DNA from: Streptomyces sp. AC1-42W | GTDB taxonomy: Bacteria > Actinomycetota > Actinomycetes > Streptomycetales > Streptomycetaceae | DNA length: 64,000 nt | Direction: 5' to 3' | Assembly (NCBI RefSeq): GCF_003248355.1 | Contig: NZ_QKWY01000001.1 | Coordinates: forward strand, 1,384,001 to 1,448,000 | Part shown: piece after piece, positions 15,997 to 24,621 of the stretch | Numbering within the stretch: position 1 is the first letter of the stretch | Layout: every line of letters starts with the position of its first letter | Notes under the pieces: generated by a model | What the model was told of the DNA's origin: nothing | The model's input: the letters and a program-made list of their open reading frames with translations, nothing else | The model's database searches: none | Program-made: the position numbers and the translations under genes

Positions 15997-17826
15997 ATGC
16001 GAACCACGGTGTCGGACAGCTCCGGAAACCCGGAGGACGGCCAGCAGACGGAGTACGGGGAGGAGCGGTACGGGACGGTCCCGGTACGGGAGTGGGTCGG
16101 ACCGGGCGGCGCGGGCAGCGTCACGGACGCGTGGGCGGCGGGCGCCGCCGGCCCGGACGCGGCGCCGGTGGCAGACGGGCTGCCCGTGAAGGGCAGGGTG
16201 CCCGGCCGGGACGGCGGCGGGCCCTCGCGCGAGGCGCCCCCGCTGTTCGCGCCGGTCTCCGTGTCCGTCCCGGAGGCCGGCGGCGAGGTGGTGGTCGAGG
16301 TGCCGGAGGCGGCCCCGCCCGCGAGCCGGGAGCCCGACGACGCCGTCGACCTGGTCCTCGACCTCACGCCGGTCGAGGCCACCCCGCTGGGCGCCACGTC
16401 GGCGTCGGTGTCGGTCCCTTCGGCGTCGGTTCCGGCGGTGTCGGTCCCGGCACCGAAGGAGGAGGCACGCGCTGCGGAGAGCGGCGAGCGCGAGCCGACC
16501 GCCGAGGACGAGCGGTCCGCCGAGGACAAGCGGCCCGCCGCCGCTGCCGGGGCGGAGGCCGCGAACGAGGTCGTGACCGGGGCCGCGACCGAGAACCGGC
16601 CCGAGGCCGAGGTCGTGAGCGAGACGGTGAGCGCGGCCGAGGCCGTGGGGGAGGCCGAGGCAGTAAGTGAGGTGGCCCCCGTCGCCGAGCCCGTTCTCGT
16701 GCTGTCCGGGGCCGGGGCCGGGGCCGACGCCGCGCCCCGGCCCGACCCGCTCCGGGACACCGGGCGCCACCAGGCCGTCATCGGCGGCGAGCGCACCGCC
16801 TCCATCCCCGTGCACCTCCTCTTCCGGGAGGACCGGCAGGCCACCGCGCCCTCCGTCGTGCGGCGGCCCCCCGTGCCCAGAGGCGGTCAGGTGCGGCCGC
16901 CGACGCGACCCGCGCCCGACGCCGACCCCCGGCTGCGGGAGCGGCCCGGACCGGCGCTGCCCGGCTGGGCCGCGCTGCTCACCGGGTCCGGCGGGATCGC
17001 GGCGTCGGCCGCCGTGCTGTGGTGGACCGGTGTGGTGCCGGCCGCCGTCCTGGCCCGGTTCGGACTCGGCCCGCGACCGTACGACGGGCTCGGCACGGGC
17101 GCCTGGGCGGCGCTGGTGTTCCTGGGCGCCGCGGTGCTGTTCGCGCTCGGCGGCCTGAGCCGGGGCCGGGTCGGCCACGCCTGGGTGCTCACGCTCTTCG
17201 GGCAGTACCGGGGCACCGTGCGGCGGACCGGGCTGATGTGGATCAGCCCGCTGCTGCTGCGCCGCCGGGTGGACGTGCGGCTGCGGCACTGGCGCAGCGA
17301 GCCGCTGCCCGCCGTGGACGCGAACGGCACCGCGCTGCGGGTCGTCGTCCAGGTGGTGTGGCGGGTCAAGGACACCGTGCGGGCGGCGCTCGGGGTCGAG
17401 GACCACGAGACGTATCTGCGCGAGCAGGTCGAGGCCGCGATGGCGCGGGTCCTGTCCCAGCTGCCCGCCGACGCCTTCCACGAGGACGCGCACACCCTGC
17501 GCAACGCGGAGGCGGTCGGCGACGCGCTGACCCGGATGCTGAAGGCGGACTGCGAACCCGTCGGCATCGAGGTGTACTCGGCGCAGCCGACCGGCATCGA
17601 ATACGCGCCGGAGGTGGCGGCGGCCATGCAGCGGCGGCGGATCGCGGCCATCGACGCGCAGCACCGGGACAGCGTCCTGACCTCGGTCGTCGACGCGGTG
17701 GACGACACCGTGACCCGGCTGACGGAGCGCGGCCTGGTCGAGCTCGACGACTACGAACGCAAGCTGCTCGTCAAGGACCTGACGGTGGCGTTCTACACGG
17801 GACGGACCGGCGGAGACGGCGTCTGA
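15997..17826 (+). CDS. SPFH/Band 7 domain membrane protein with long acidic N-terminus
   Basis: This is a 609-residue protein from ATG 15997, five bases after GGAGG; an ATG at 15982 lacks this site. Residues 1-260 are low-complexity Ala/Glu/Pro/Val. Near 330-400 are two hydrophobic segments (WAALLTGSGGIAASAAVLWW and WAALVFLGAAVLFALGG). The SPFH domain follows (GLMWISPLLLRRRVDVRL, ALRVVVQVVWRVKDTVRAAL, IEYAPEVAAAMQRRRIAAID). SPFH proteins form ring-like scaffolds in membranes and help localise proteases and cell-wall enzymes. Close linkage to the hydrolase upstream suggests a role at the envelope. The highly biased N-terminal coding region explains the long shadow frames on both strands. Confidence 0.85.
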   Translation: MRTTVSDSSGNPEDGQQTEYGEERYGTVPVREWVGPGGAGSVTDAWAAGAAGPDAAPVADGLPVKGRVPGRDGGGPSREAPPLFAPVSVSVPEAGGEVVVEVPEAAPPASREPDDAVDLVLDLTPVEATPLGATSASVSVPSASVPAVSVPAPKEEARAAESGEREPTAEDERSAEDKRPAAAAGAEAANEVVTGAATENRPEAEVVSETVSAAEAVGEAEAVSEVAPVAEPVLVLSGAGAGADAAPRPDPLRDTGRHQAVIGGERTASIPVHLLFREDRQATAPSVVRRPPVPRGGQVRPPTRPAPDADPRLRERPGPALPGWAALLTGSGGIAASAAVLWWTGVVPAAVLARFGLGPRPYDGLGTGAWAALVFLGAAVLFALGGLSRGRVGHAWVLTLFGQYRGTVRRTGLMWISPLLLRRRVDVRLRHWRSEPLPAVDANGTALRVVVQVVWRVKDTVRAALGVEDHETYLREQVEAAMARVLSQLPADAFHEDAHTLRNAEAVGDALTRMLKADCEPVGIEVYSAQPTGIEYAPEVAAAMQRRRIAAIDAQHRDSVLTSVVDAVDDTVTRLTERGLVELDDYERKLLVKDLTVAFYTGRTGGDGV

Positions 17827-17869
17827 GGAGGTGTCGGGGAGGTTTCGGGGGCAAGCGGAGTCCGGCGCT

Positions 17870-17925
17870 CATTGGTCTGGACATGTCCACGACGTGTCCA
17901 TAGCCTGAACCTGGTCCAGACCAAA
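17870..17925 (+). promoter_or_regulatory. DasR-like boxes (dre) upstream of the LPMO gene
   Basis: CCTGGTCCAGACCAAA (17910-17925) matches the DasR consensus ACTGGTCTAGACCACT at most positions and is a near-perfect palindrome. A weaker copy, ATTGGTCTGGACATGT, is at 17870-17885. DasR is the GntR-type regulator of N-acetylglucosamine and chitin genes in Streptomyces. The strong box lies 68 bp before the LPMO start. Confidence 0.7.
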
Positions 17926-17992
17926 GGACATACGTACGCGCACTCCCCATGGAGAACCCCCACCTCCCCCCACATCCGAGGAGCGTCATCAC

Positions 17993-18583
17993 ATGCGTAT
18001 GAAGACAAGCGCGGCCCTGGTCGGTCTCGCGGTAGCGGGCGTCTCGATGTTCGCGACCGGCAGCGCCAGCAGCCACGGCTACACGGACAACCCGATCAGC
18101 CGTCAGAAGCTGTGCGCCAACGGCACGGTGACCGGCTGCGGCAACATCCAGTGGGAGCCGCAGAGCGTCGAGGGCCCCAAGGGCTTTCCGGCGGCCGGAC
18201 CGGCGGACGGCAAGATCTGTTCCGGCGGCAAGGGCTCGTTCGCCCAGCTCGACGACCCGCGCGGCGGCAATTGGCCGGCCACCAAGGTGACGGCGGGTCA
18301 GGGCTTCAGCTTCCGCTGGCAGTTCACCGCCCGACACGCCACGTCGGACTTCCGCTACTACATCACCAAGAACGGCTGGGACCCCACCAAGCCGCTCACC
18401 CGCGCCGACCTGGAGTCGCAGCCCTTCATGACGGTGCCGTACGGCGGCAAGCAGCCCCCGTCGACGCTGACCCAGCAGGGCACCATCCCCACCCAGAAGA
18501 CCGGGAAGCACATCATCCTGAGCGTCTGGAACGTCGCGGACACGGGCAACGCGTTCTACGCCTGCTCGGACGTGAAGTTCTGA
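17993..18583 (+). CDS. AA10 lytic polysaccharide monooxygenase, chitin-type
   Basis: This is a 196-residue secreted protein. The signal peptide (ALVGLAVAGVSMFATGSASS) is followed directly by HGYTDNPISRQ, placing the copper-binding histidine at the mature N-terminus. The second copper His is in FTARHATSDFRYYITKNGWD, and the axial Phe is in NAFYACSDVKF. Two disulfide pairs are predicted. This is a single-domain AA10 enzyme with no extra binding module; such enzymes cleave chitin oxidatively. The DasR-like boxes upstream support chitin as substrate. SD is GAGGAG at 17978. A bidirectional terminator follows. Confidence 0.95.
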   Translation: MRMKTSAALVGLAVAGVSMFATGSASSHGYTDNPISRQKLCANGTVTGCGNIQWEPQSVEGPKGFPAAGPADGKICSGGKGSFAQLDDPRGGNWPATKVTAGQGFSFRWQFTARHATSDFRYYITKNGWDPTKPLTRADLESQPFMTVPYGGKQPPSTLTQQGTIPTQKTGKHIILSVWNVADTGNAFYACSDVKF

Positions 18584-18634
18584 CGCACGGGCACCGCACC
18601 CGATCCTGACGTGCTGTCGGCGGGCAGCACGGCG

Positions 18635-18666
18635 AGCCCCGGAGTGTGGCAGCACACTCCGGGGCT
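18635..18666. terminator. Bidirectional hairpin terminator, LPMO / MFS
   Basis: AGCCCCGGAGTGTG and CACACTCCGGGGCT form a perfect 14-bp stem with loop GCAG between the two convergent genes. It can serve both strands. Confidence 0.8.
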
Positions 18667-18708
18667 TCGCTGTCGCTCCTGCCGTCGCCGTCGACGGCCG
18701 CGCCACCG

Positions 18709-20256
18709 TCAGACCGCCGGTACCGGAGCGGGGGCCTGTGCCTCGGCGGCGGTCTCCGGCGCGGCCGGCGCCGGCCGCGCCGCCCGGCGCAGCAGGGTCG
18801 CCGCCAGCACCGCACCGGTGAGCAGGACCAGCGAACCGGTCACCGAGGCGTACCGCATGCTGTGCACGAAGGCCTCCCGGCCGAGCGCGATCAGCGAGCC
18901 GTCGCCGGTGGCCAGCGCGCCCGGCAGGGTCTTGCGGGCGATCTCGGGCGCGGCGGCGGGCATGTCCGCCCGGTAGACCGCGGTGGACACGGCGCCCAGC
19001 AGGGCCATGCCGAGCGCACCGCCGAACTCCTGCCCGGTCTCCAGGAGCGAGGCGGCCGAGCCGGCCTTCTCCGCCGGGCTGACCGCCATCGCCATGTCCG
19101 AGACCAGGGCCATCACGGCGACGATGCCGCTGCTCATCACGCCCGAGCCGATCAGCAGCAGGGCCAGCGAGTCGGTCCCGGCCAGGCAGAAGACCCCGAA
19201 CCCGGCCGCCCCGGTGACGAAGCCGCCGCACACCACGACGGCGCGTCCCGTCCGCTGGGCGAGCGCGGTCGCGGTCGGCGCCGCCGCCCCCACCGCCAGC
19301 GACGGGGCCAGGCTCCACAGCGCGGCCTCCAGGGTGCCCATGCCGAGCACCGACTGCAGGTACTGGGTGGTGAAGAAGGCCGAGCCCATCATCGCGAAGG
19401 CGGCCAGCGCGTTCAGCCCGATGCCCACCCCGAAGCCCCGGTTGCGGAACAGTTCGCGGCTGATCATCGCGTCGGAGCGGGTGCGCTGCCGGCGGACGAA
19501 GACCCAGGCGACGGCGAGCCCGGCGGCGATGATCAGGGCGCGCTCGGCGTCCGGCCCGTGGGCGGCGCTCTCCTTGACGCCGTACACGATCGGCAGGACC
19601 GCGGCCATGGACAGCGGCACGCTCAGGAAGTCGAAGCGGCCCGGTTCCGGGTCCTTGAACTCCGGGACCAGCAGCGGGACCAGGAGCAGCAGCAGAAGCA
19701 TCGCGGGCACGTTGATCAGGAAGACCGAACCCCACCAGAAGTGCTCCAGCATCACCCCGCTGAGCACCGAGCCCAGCGCGACCCCGCCCGCCATGGCGCC
19801 CGACCAGATGCCGATGGCCTTCGCGCGCTGCCGCTCGTCCCGGAACATGTTGCGCACCAGGCCGATGGTGGACGGCATCAGTGTCGCCCCGCCGATGCCC
19901 AGGACCGCGCGGGCCGCGATGAGCATCTCCGGGCTGCTCGCGTAGGCGGCGCAGACCGAGGCGGCGCCGAAGGCCAGCGCCCCGATGAGCAGCAGCTTCC
20001 GGCGGCCGATGCGGTCGCCCAGCGAGCCCATCGTGATCAGGAGGCCGGCCAGGGCGAACGCGTACACATCGAAGATCCACAGCTGCTGGGTGGCGCTGGG
20101 GGCGAGGTCGCGGTCGATGGACGGGATCGCGAAGAAGAGGACGGACACGTCCATCGAGACGAGGAGGAGCGGGAGGAGGAGGACCAGGAACGCGGTCCAC
20201 TCCCGACGTCCGGCGAGTGCGCCGGGGGCGGCGGTGGTGCTCGTGGGGTTCGTCAT
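18709..20256 (-). CDS. MFS drug:proton antiporter, DHA2 family (14 helices)
   Basis: A 515-residue integral membrane protein shows the DHA2 motif A (GSLGDRIGRRKLLLIGALAF), motif C-like GGVALGSVLSGVMLEHFWWGSVF, and the motif D1 LWIFDVYAFALAG near TM2. Length and hydrophobic pattern predict 14 helices, as in the QacA/SmvA/LfrA group of cationic drug and antibiotic exporters. A promoter with an operator-like palindrome lies only 7 bp before the ATG, so the mRNA is probably leaderless. No TetR-type regulator is encoded nearby, which is unusual for this class. Confidence 0.9.
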   Translation of the reverse strand: MTNPTSTTAAPGALAGRREWTAFLVLLLPLLLVSMDVSVLFFAIPSIDRDLAPSATQQLWIFDVYAFALAGLLITMGSLGDRIGRRKLLLIGALAFGAASVCAAYASSPEMLIAARAVLGIGGATLMPSTIGLVRNMFRDERQRAKAIGIWSGAMAGGVALGSVLSGVMLEHFWWGSVFLINVPAMLLLLLLVPLLVPEFKDPEPGRFDFLSVPLSMAAVLPIVYGVKESAAHGPDAERALIIAAGLAVAWVFVRRQRTRSDAMISRELFRNRGFGVGIGLNALAAFAMMGSAFFTTQYLQSVLGMGTLEAALWSLAPSLAVGAAAPTATALAQRTGRAVVVCGGFVTGAAGFGVFCLAGTDSLALLLIGSGVMSSGIVAVMALVSDMAMAVSPAEKAGSAASLLETGQEFGGALGMALLGAVSTAVYRADMPAAAPEIARKTLPGALATGDGSLIALGREAFVHSMRYASVTGSLVLLTGAVLAATLLRRAARPAPAAPETAAEAQAPAPVPAV

Positions 20257-20263
20257 GCCCAGG

Positions 20264-20292
20264 AATATACGACTGTTTAAAACAGCTGTCTA
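20264..20292 (-). promoter_or_regulatory. Promoter with operator palindrome for the MFS gene
   Basis: On the minus strand TAGACA (20292-20287) and TATATT (20269-20264) are 17 bp apart. The spacer contains the palindrome CTGTTT-A-AAACAG (20285-20273). The -10 ends 7 bp before the ATG, the spacing of a leaderless transcript. A repressor bound here would block polymerase directly. Confidence 0.7.
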
Positions 20293-20339
20293 GTACGTCT
20301 GTGTAAAACACCCGTACATGTCTGCGGGCAGCGCAAAAC

Positions 20340-20379
20340 GCACGAGGCGGTCTCCGTGGATACGGAAACCGCCTCGTGC
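20340..20379 (-). terminator. Terminator of tRNA-Lys copy 2
   Basis: GCACGAGGCGGT and ACCGCCTCGTGC form a 12-bp stem extended by an inner TCCGT/ACGGA stem, immediately 3' of the tRNA on the minus strand. Confidence 0.8.
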
Positions 20380-20387
20380 GTTGTCTG

Positions 20388-20461
20388 TGCGCCGCCAGGG
20401 ACTCGAACCCCGGACCCGCTGATTAAGAGTCAGCTGCTCTAACCAACTGAGCTAGCGGCGC
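20388..20461 (-). tRNA. tRNA-Lys (anticodon CTT), copy 2
   Basis: The 74 bases are identical to copies at 14331 and 30522, including the CTT anticodon loop. TATTAT (20481-20476) lies 14 nt upstream as a -10, and a hairpin terminator follows. Confidence 0.97.
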
Positions 20462-20537
20462 CTGCTGACGTGAAAATAATACCTGGTCCGGAGGGGTGCT
20501 GTTCACACGGCGGCCCCCGGGGCCCCGCGCCCGCCTC

Positions 20538-21296
20538 CTAGAGGGCCAGCGACAGCATCATCGGGGCCGCGCGTCGGTTCAGCGTGTCCGCCGCCGCGCG
20601 CAGCCGGTGCGCGTCCTCGACCGGCATCGACAGGGCCAGGCAGCCCGCCGACGCCCCGGCGGTCAGCGGCACCGCCGCGCACACCGTGCCGACCGCGTAC
20701 TCTTGGAGGTCGAGCACCGGGACCGTGGCCGGCTGGCTGTCCAGCTTGGAGAAGAGGACCTTCTCGTTGGTGATCGTCCGCGAGGTCAGCCGGGCGGGCC
20801 GGTGCCGCGCCAGATGGTCGCGGCGGGCGTTCTGGTCCAGCTGGGTCAGCAGGCACTTGCCGATCGCCGAGGCGTGCGCCGCCGAGCGGAAGTCCACCCA
20901 CTCGTTGACCGCGGGGGTGAGCGGGCTGTCGGCGTACTGCGTGACCCGGACCTCGCCGTCCACGTAGCGGCTGATGTAGACCGCCGCGCCGACCGAGTCG
21001 CGCAGCTGGGCGAGGGTCTGCTGGAGCCGGGTCTCCAGGGCCTGGCGGCGGGCCGCGCCCGAGCCGATCAGCAGCAGCGAGGAGCCGATCACGTACGCCC
21101 CGTCGGCGACCTGCTCGACGTAGCCCTCGCGGCGCAGCGTCAGCAGCAGCGGCGAGAGGTGGCCGGCGGGCAGGCCGGTGTCGCGCGAGAGCTGGGCGGT
21201 GGTGACCCCGTCGCCGTGCTTGGAGACCGATTCGAGGACGCGCAGGGCGTACTGCACGGAGATGAACGGGGCGGTCGGTTCTGGCTTCAACGCCAC
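20538..21296 (-). CDS. IclR-family transcriptional regulator of the ehu operon (likely)
   Basis: A 252-residue protein starts at GTG 21296 behind CAGGGGGA. The N-terminal winged helix (ALRVLESVSKHGDGVTTAQL, TGLPAGHLSPLLLTLRREGY) and the IclR effector domain (SAIGKCLLTQLD, EYAVGTVCAAVPL) are both complete. It lies downstream of ehuBCDA on the same strand, separated by a hairpin at 21401. Ectoine-import clusters in Streptomyces commonly carry an IclR gene in this place, so regulation of ectoine uptake is the best guess. Confidence 0.88.
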   Translation of the reverse strand: MALKPEPTAPFISVQYALRVLESVSKHGDGVTTAQLSRDTGLPAGHLSPLLLTLRREGYVEQVADGAYVIGSSLLLIGSGAARRQALETRLQQTLAQLRDSVGAAVYISRYVDGEVRVTQYADSPLTPAVNEWVDFRSAAHASAIGKCLLTQLDQNARRDHLARHRPARLTSRTITNEKVLFSKLDSQPATVPVLDLQEYAVGTVCAAVPLTAGASAGCLALSMPVEDAHRLRAAADTLNRRAAPMMLSLAL

Positions 21297-21400
21297 GGCA
21301 TCCCCCTGCCATTGGGAACCGGAGGCCGGCGCGCGGCCGGAGGTTTCGCACCCACGATAGCCGCCGGGCGTCCGTCCGGGGGGCCGTGCGGCGGACTCGC

Positions 21401-21435
21401 GGGTGCGTCCCGGCCCCGCCAGCAGGGACGCACCC
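21401..21435 (-). terminator. Hairpin between ehuA and the IclR gene
   Basis: GGGTGCGTCCC (21401-21411) and GGGACGCACCC (21425-21435) form a perfect 11-bp stem with a 13-nt loop. It probably ends or attenuates the ehu transcript before the IclR gene. Confidence 0.6.
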
Positions 21436-21479
21436 GATCGGCATATGCCTCTGTCATGACTGCGCCGAGGAAGCCGAGG

Positions 21480-22331
21480 TCACAGCACCGCGTTGAGGAA
21501 TTCGCGCGTGCGTTCGTGCGAGGGGTCGGTGAATATTTTCTCCGGCGAACCGGACTCCACGACCCGCCCGGCATCGAACATCAGTACCTTCTCCGAGACG
21601 TCCCGGGCGAAGCTCATCTCGTGGGTCACACAGAGCATCGTGATGTCGGTGTTCCGGGCGATGTCCGTCAGCAGTTCCAGCACCCCGGCCACCAGCTCCG
21701 GGTCCAGCGCCGACGTCACCTCGTCCAGGAGCAGGATCTCCGGCTCCATCGCGAGCGCGCGGGCGATGGCCACCCGCTGCTGCTGGCCGCCGGAGAGCTG
21801 CGAGGGATGCGCGTCGATCTTGCCGGAGAGCCCGACCAGGTCCAGCAGCTCCCGCGCCCTGGCCTCCGCCCGGTCCCGGTCCATGCCGAGCACGTTGACG
21901 GGCGCCTCGGTGATGTTCTGCAGCACCTTCATGTTCGGAAACAGGTTGAACTGCTGGAAGACCATGCCGATCCTCCGGCGGGCCGCCCGCAGATGCTTCT
22001 CGGACGCGGGCTTCAGCGAACCGTCCGGCGCCCGCATGTGCGTCAGCGGCTCGCCGTTGATCCGGATCACGCCGTCGCTGACCCGCTCCAGCGTCATCAG
22101 CAGCCGCAGGATCGTCGTCTTGCCCGAGCCGCTGGGCCCGATCAGGGTGACGTGCTCGCCGCGCTCGACCGTGAAGTCGAGCCGGTCCAGGACCGTATGG
22201 TCGCCGTAGCGCTTGACGACCTTGTCGAAGCGGACCAGCGGATGCCCGTCGTCCCCGGACACGGCGACGGGCACGGCCGCCTCGGGTGCCGCGGCCGCGT
22301 TCTTCTGCAGGGGAAGGGGTTCAGTGGCCAA
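21480..22331 (-). CDS. ehuA: Ectoine/hydroxyectoine ABC transporter, ATP-binding subunit EhuA
   Basis: This is 283 residues with Walker A GPSGSGKTT, Q-loop FQQFNLF, signature LSGGQQQRVAIA, Walker B ILLLDEVTSALD and switch His CVTHEM, a complete polar amino-acid-type ATPase. The frame starts with TTG 22331, overlapping the end of ehuD by 11 bp; GTG codons about 20 residues in are alternatives because the first ~25 residues are poorly conserved. Order ehuB-ehuC-ehuD-ehuA is that of ectoine uptake operons. Confidence 0.9.
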   Translation of the reverse strand: MATEPLPLQKNAAAAPEAAVPVAVSGDDGHPLVRFDKVVKRYGDHTVLDRLDFTVERGEHVTLIGPSGSGKTTILRLLMTLERVSDGVIRINGEPLTHMRAPDGSLKPASEKHLRAARRRIGMVFQQFNLFPNMKVLQNITEAPVNVLGMDRDRAEARARELLDLVGLSGKIDAHPSQLSGGQQQRVAIARALAMEPEILLLDEVTSALDPELVAGVLELLTDIARNTDITMLCVTHEMSFARDVSEKVLMFDAGRVVESGSPEKIFTDPSHERTREFLNAVL

Positions 22332-22965
22332 GGCGCTTCTCCAGCTTTCTCATCAACAGCGAGGTGGGGTAGCTCGCCACCAGGAAGATCAGCCCGGCGA
22401 GGGTGAACACCTCCGTGAAGCGGAAGTTGTCCGTCCCGTAGTCGCGGGCCTGGTAGACCATTTCGTGCACGGTGATCACGGCGAGGTACGGCGTCTCCTT
22501 GAACATGGAGATCGCGTAGTTGCCCAGCGCCGGCACCACATTGCGGACCGCCTGCGGCAGGATCACCGCCTGCCAGGTCCGCCGGGGCGTCAGCGACAGC
22601 GCCCGGCACGCCTCCCACTGCCCCTTCGGCACGGCGTCGATCCCCGCCCGGTACACCTCCGAGGTGTACGTGGCGTAGTGGATGCCCAGCACCACGATGC
22701 CGACGGTCAGCGGTTCCACCGAGGTGAACAGCGTCGCCGCGCCCACCAGCTGCACCAGCAGCGGGGTGGAGCGGATGAACTCCATCACCGCCTTCACCGG
22801 CACGGTCACCAGCCGGGTCGGCGCCCGTCCGGCGATCGCGATGGCCAGCCCGAGCACCGCCGCGACCAGGATGCCGAACACCGTGGCCAGCAGGGTCGTC
22901 CAGAAACCGTCGAGGAGCTGCGGGAACGCCTCGCGGACCGTGCCCCAGTCGAAATCGCCGCTCAC
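22321..22965 (-). CDS. ehuD: Ectoine/hydroxyectoine ABC transporter permease EhuD
   Basis: The 214-residue permease starts at GTG 22965, overlapping the ehuC stop as GTGA. It has five hydrophobic segments and the His/Glu/Phe-type EAA loop (EACRALSLTPRRTWQAVILPQA) that contacts the ATPase. It belongs to the HisMQ subfamily. With EhuC it forms the membrane channel for ectoines, used as osmoprotectant or nutrient. Confidence 0.9.
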   Translation of the reverse strand: MSGDFDWGTVREAFPQLLDGFWTTLLATVFGILVAAVLGLAIAIAGRAPTRLVTVPVKAVMEFIRSTPLLVQLVGAATLFTSVEPLTVGIVVLGIHYATYTSEVYRAGIDAVPKGQWEACRALSLTPRRTWQAVILPQAVRNVVPALGNYAISMFKETPYLAVITVHEMVYQARDYGTDNFRFTEVFTLAGLIFLVASYPTSLLMRKLEKRLGH

Positions 22966-23699
22966 CCGGCACCTCCGGTGGTCCGGGCGGCCGGCACGGC
23001 GCTGCGGGACTTCAGCAGGCTCCGGCCGCCGGTGGCCAGGCCGAGCCGCCGCTTGGCGGACCGCTCCAGCAGGTTCATCAGCAGGGTCAGCGCGTACGCC
23101 AGGACGAAGTAGCAGACCAGCAGCGTCAGATACGCGGTGAGCGTCTCACCCGTACGGCTGCGCAACTTCTCGATGGCCGTCATCAGATCCGCCGCCGAGA
23201 TCAGCCACAGCAGCGGCGTGCACTTCAGCAGCTGGATCAGCAGATTGGTGAACGAGGGGATCATCTGCACCCACGCCTGCGGCAGGATCACCTTCCGCAT
23301 CCGGTGTGCCGGCGACATGTTCAGCGCGATCGCCGCCTCGTACTGCCCGCGCGGTACGGAGTTGACCGCGCCGCGCACCACTTCGGCGCCGTACGCCCCG
23401 TAGTTGAGGCCGAACGCCAGCACCCCGCAGAACAGCGGGTCCAGGTCGTAGCCGGTCAGCGACGGCATCGCGTAGTACAGCCAGAACAGCTGGACGTACA
23501 GCGAGGTGCCCCGGAAGAACTCCACGACCACACGGGAGACCCCGCGCGACAGCATGAGCCGGCTGAGCGACATCAGTCCGAGGACGAACGACAGGAACAG
23601 TGCGAGCAGCGCGCCCAGGACCGTGGCCTCCAGGGTCACCCACAGCCCCGACCGCAGTTGCGGCAGGTCGTCGGCGAAGGCCGAGAAGAAATCATTCAT
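22962..23699 (-). CDS. ehuC: Ectoine/hydroxyectoine ABC transporter permease EhuC
   Basis: The 245-residue permease has five hydrophobic segments and the EAA-loop EAAIALNMSPAHRMRKVILP. The N-terminal DDLPQLRSGLWVTLEATVLG is typical of HisMQ-type permeases. It starts at ATG 23699, 19 bp after the ehuB stop, and overlaps ehuD by four bases, so the four genes form one operon. Confidence 0.9.
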   Translation of the reverse strand: MNDFFSAFADDLPQLRSGLWVTLEATVLGALLALFLSFVLGLMSLSRLMLSRGVSRVVVEFFRGTSLYVQLFWLYYAMPSLTGYDLDPLFCGVLAFGLNYGAYGAEVVRGAVNSVPRGQYEAAIALNMSPAHRMRKVILPQAWVQMIPSFTNLLIQLLKCTPLLWLISAADLMTAIEKLRSRTGETLTAYLTLLVCYFVLAYALTLLMNLLERSAKRRLGLATGGRSLLKSRSAVPAARTTGGAG

Positions 23700-23718
23700 G
23701 CGGTGGGCCCCGTCCCCG

Positions 23719-24621
23719 TCAGCCCTTGCACAGATCGGCCGTCTTCAGATCGGCCGGCGGCAGCTCCGTCGCGCCGAAGCCGTAGTCGCGCAGCAGCTCC
23801 ACATAGCGGGACTTGTCGGAGATGATCTTCTTCAGCTCCCGGTTGAAGGCGTCGCGCAGCTCCTCGTTGCCCTTGCGGAAGACCGCGCCGCCGGGGCTGT
23901 ACTGCTTGACGCCGTCCAGCTCGGGCAGGAACGCCTCGGTGACCTCGGTCTCCTCGTTGGTCTTGGCCAGCCAGCGCAGCGAGATGCCGGTCAGCAGGAA
24001 GGCGTCCACCCGGCCGCCCTTGACCGCGTCCGCGCCGTCCTGCGGCTTCTGGAGCGTCTTGATTTTGCTCTCGGGGATGCCCGCGCCCTCGGCGTACTTG
24101 CCCTCGACCGCGCCCGCCATCACCCCGATGGTGATGCCGGCGGCCTTCGCGGAGGCCAGGTCGGTGACCTTCTTCGGGTTGCCCTTCTTCACCATCATCG
24201 CGGTCGGCGAGATGAACTCCGGCTCGGAGAACAGGGCGTTGGCGCAGCGCTCCGGGGTGATCGCCATGCCGGCGCTGACCACGTCGTACTTGCCGGCCTG
24301 GAGGCCGGGGATCAGGCCGTCCCACTCGGACAGCGTGGGCTTCAGCTCGTCCACGCCCAGCGCCTTGAAGATCTCGCGGTGCAACGTGGGCGCCTCGCCC
24401 TTGAGTTCCTTGCCCTCCATGTACCCGTACGGGGCCTCGTCGGCGTAGGCGACCCGTACGAAGCCCTGCTTCCGGAGCTTCTTGAGGGCGCCCTCGCCGT
24501 CGGCGGACTCCTCACCGGTCTTGCTGCACGCGGCGAGCAGGCCCGGAACGACGAGCAGACCGCCCACCGCTGCCGATCGGTTGATGAATCCCCGGCGGGA
24601 CAGGTTCGGGAAGTCAGCCAT
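23719..24621 (-). CDS. ehuB: Ectoine/hydroxyectoine-binding lipoprotein EhuB
   Basis: The 300-residue protein has a twin-arginine-like lipoprotein signal: NLSRRGFINRSAAVGG, then GLLAACSK, where Cys is the lipidated residue. The mature part is a family 3 solute-binding protein, and GFVRVAYADEAPYGYMEGKE with APTLHREIFKALGVDEL closely follows known EhuB. SD AGGAG is 9 bp before ATG 24621. It delivers ectoines to EhuCD. The operon promoter must lie in 24622-24960, shared with the divergent EutA-like gene. Confidence 0.93.
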   Translation of the reverse strand: MADFPNLSRRGFINRSAAVGGLLVVPGLLAACSKTGEESADGEGALKKLRKQGFVRVAYADEAPYGYMEGKELKGEAPTLHREIFKALGVDELKPTLSEWDGLIPGLQAGKYDVVSAGMAITPERCANALFSEPEFISPTAMMVKKGNPKKVTDLASAKAAGITIGVMAGAVEGKYAEGAGIPESKIKTLQKPQDGADAVKGGRVDAFLLTGISLRWLAKTNEETEVTEAFLPELDGVKQYSPGGAVFRKGNEELRDAFNRELKKIISDKSRYVELLRDYGFGATELPPADLKTADLCKG

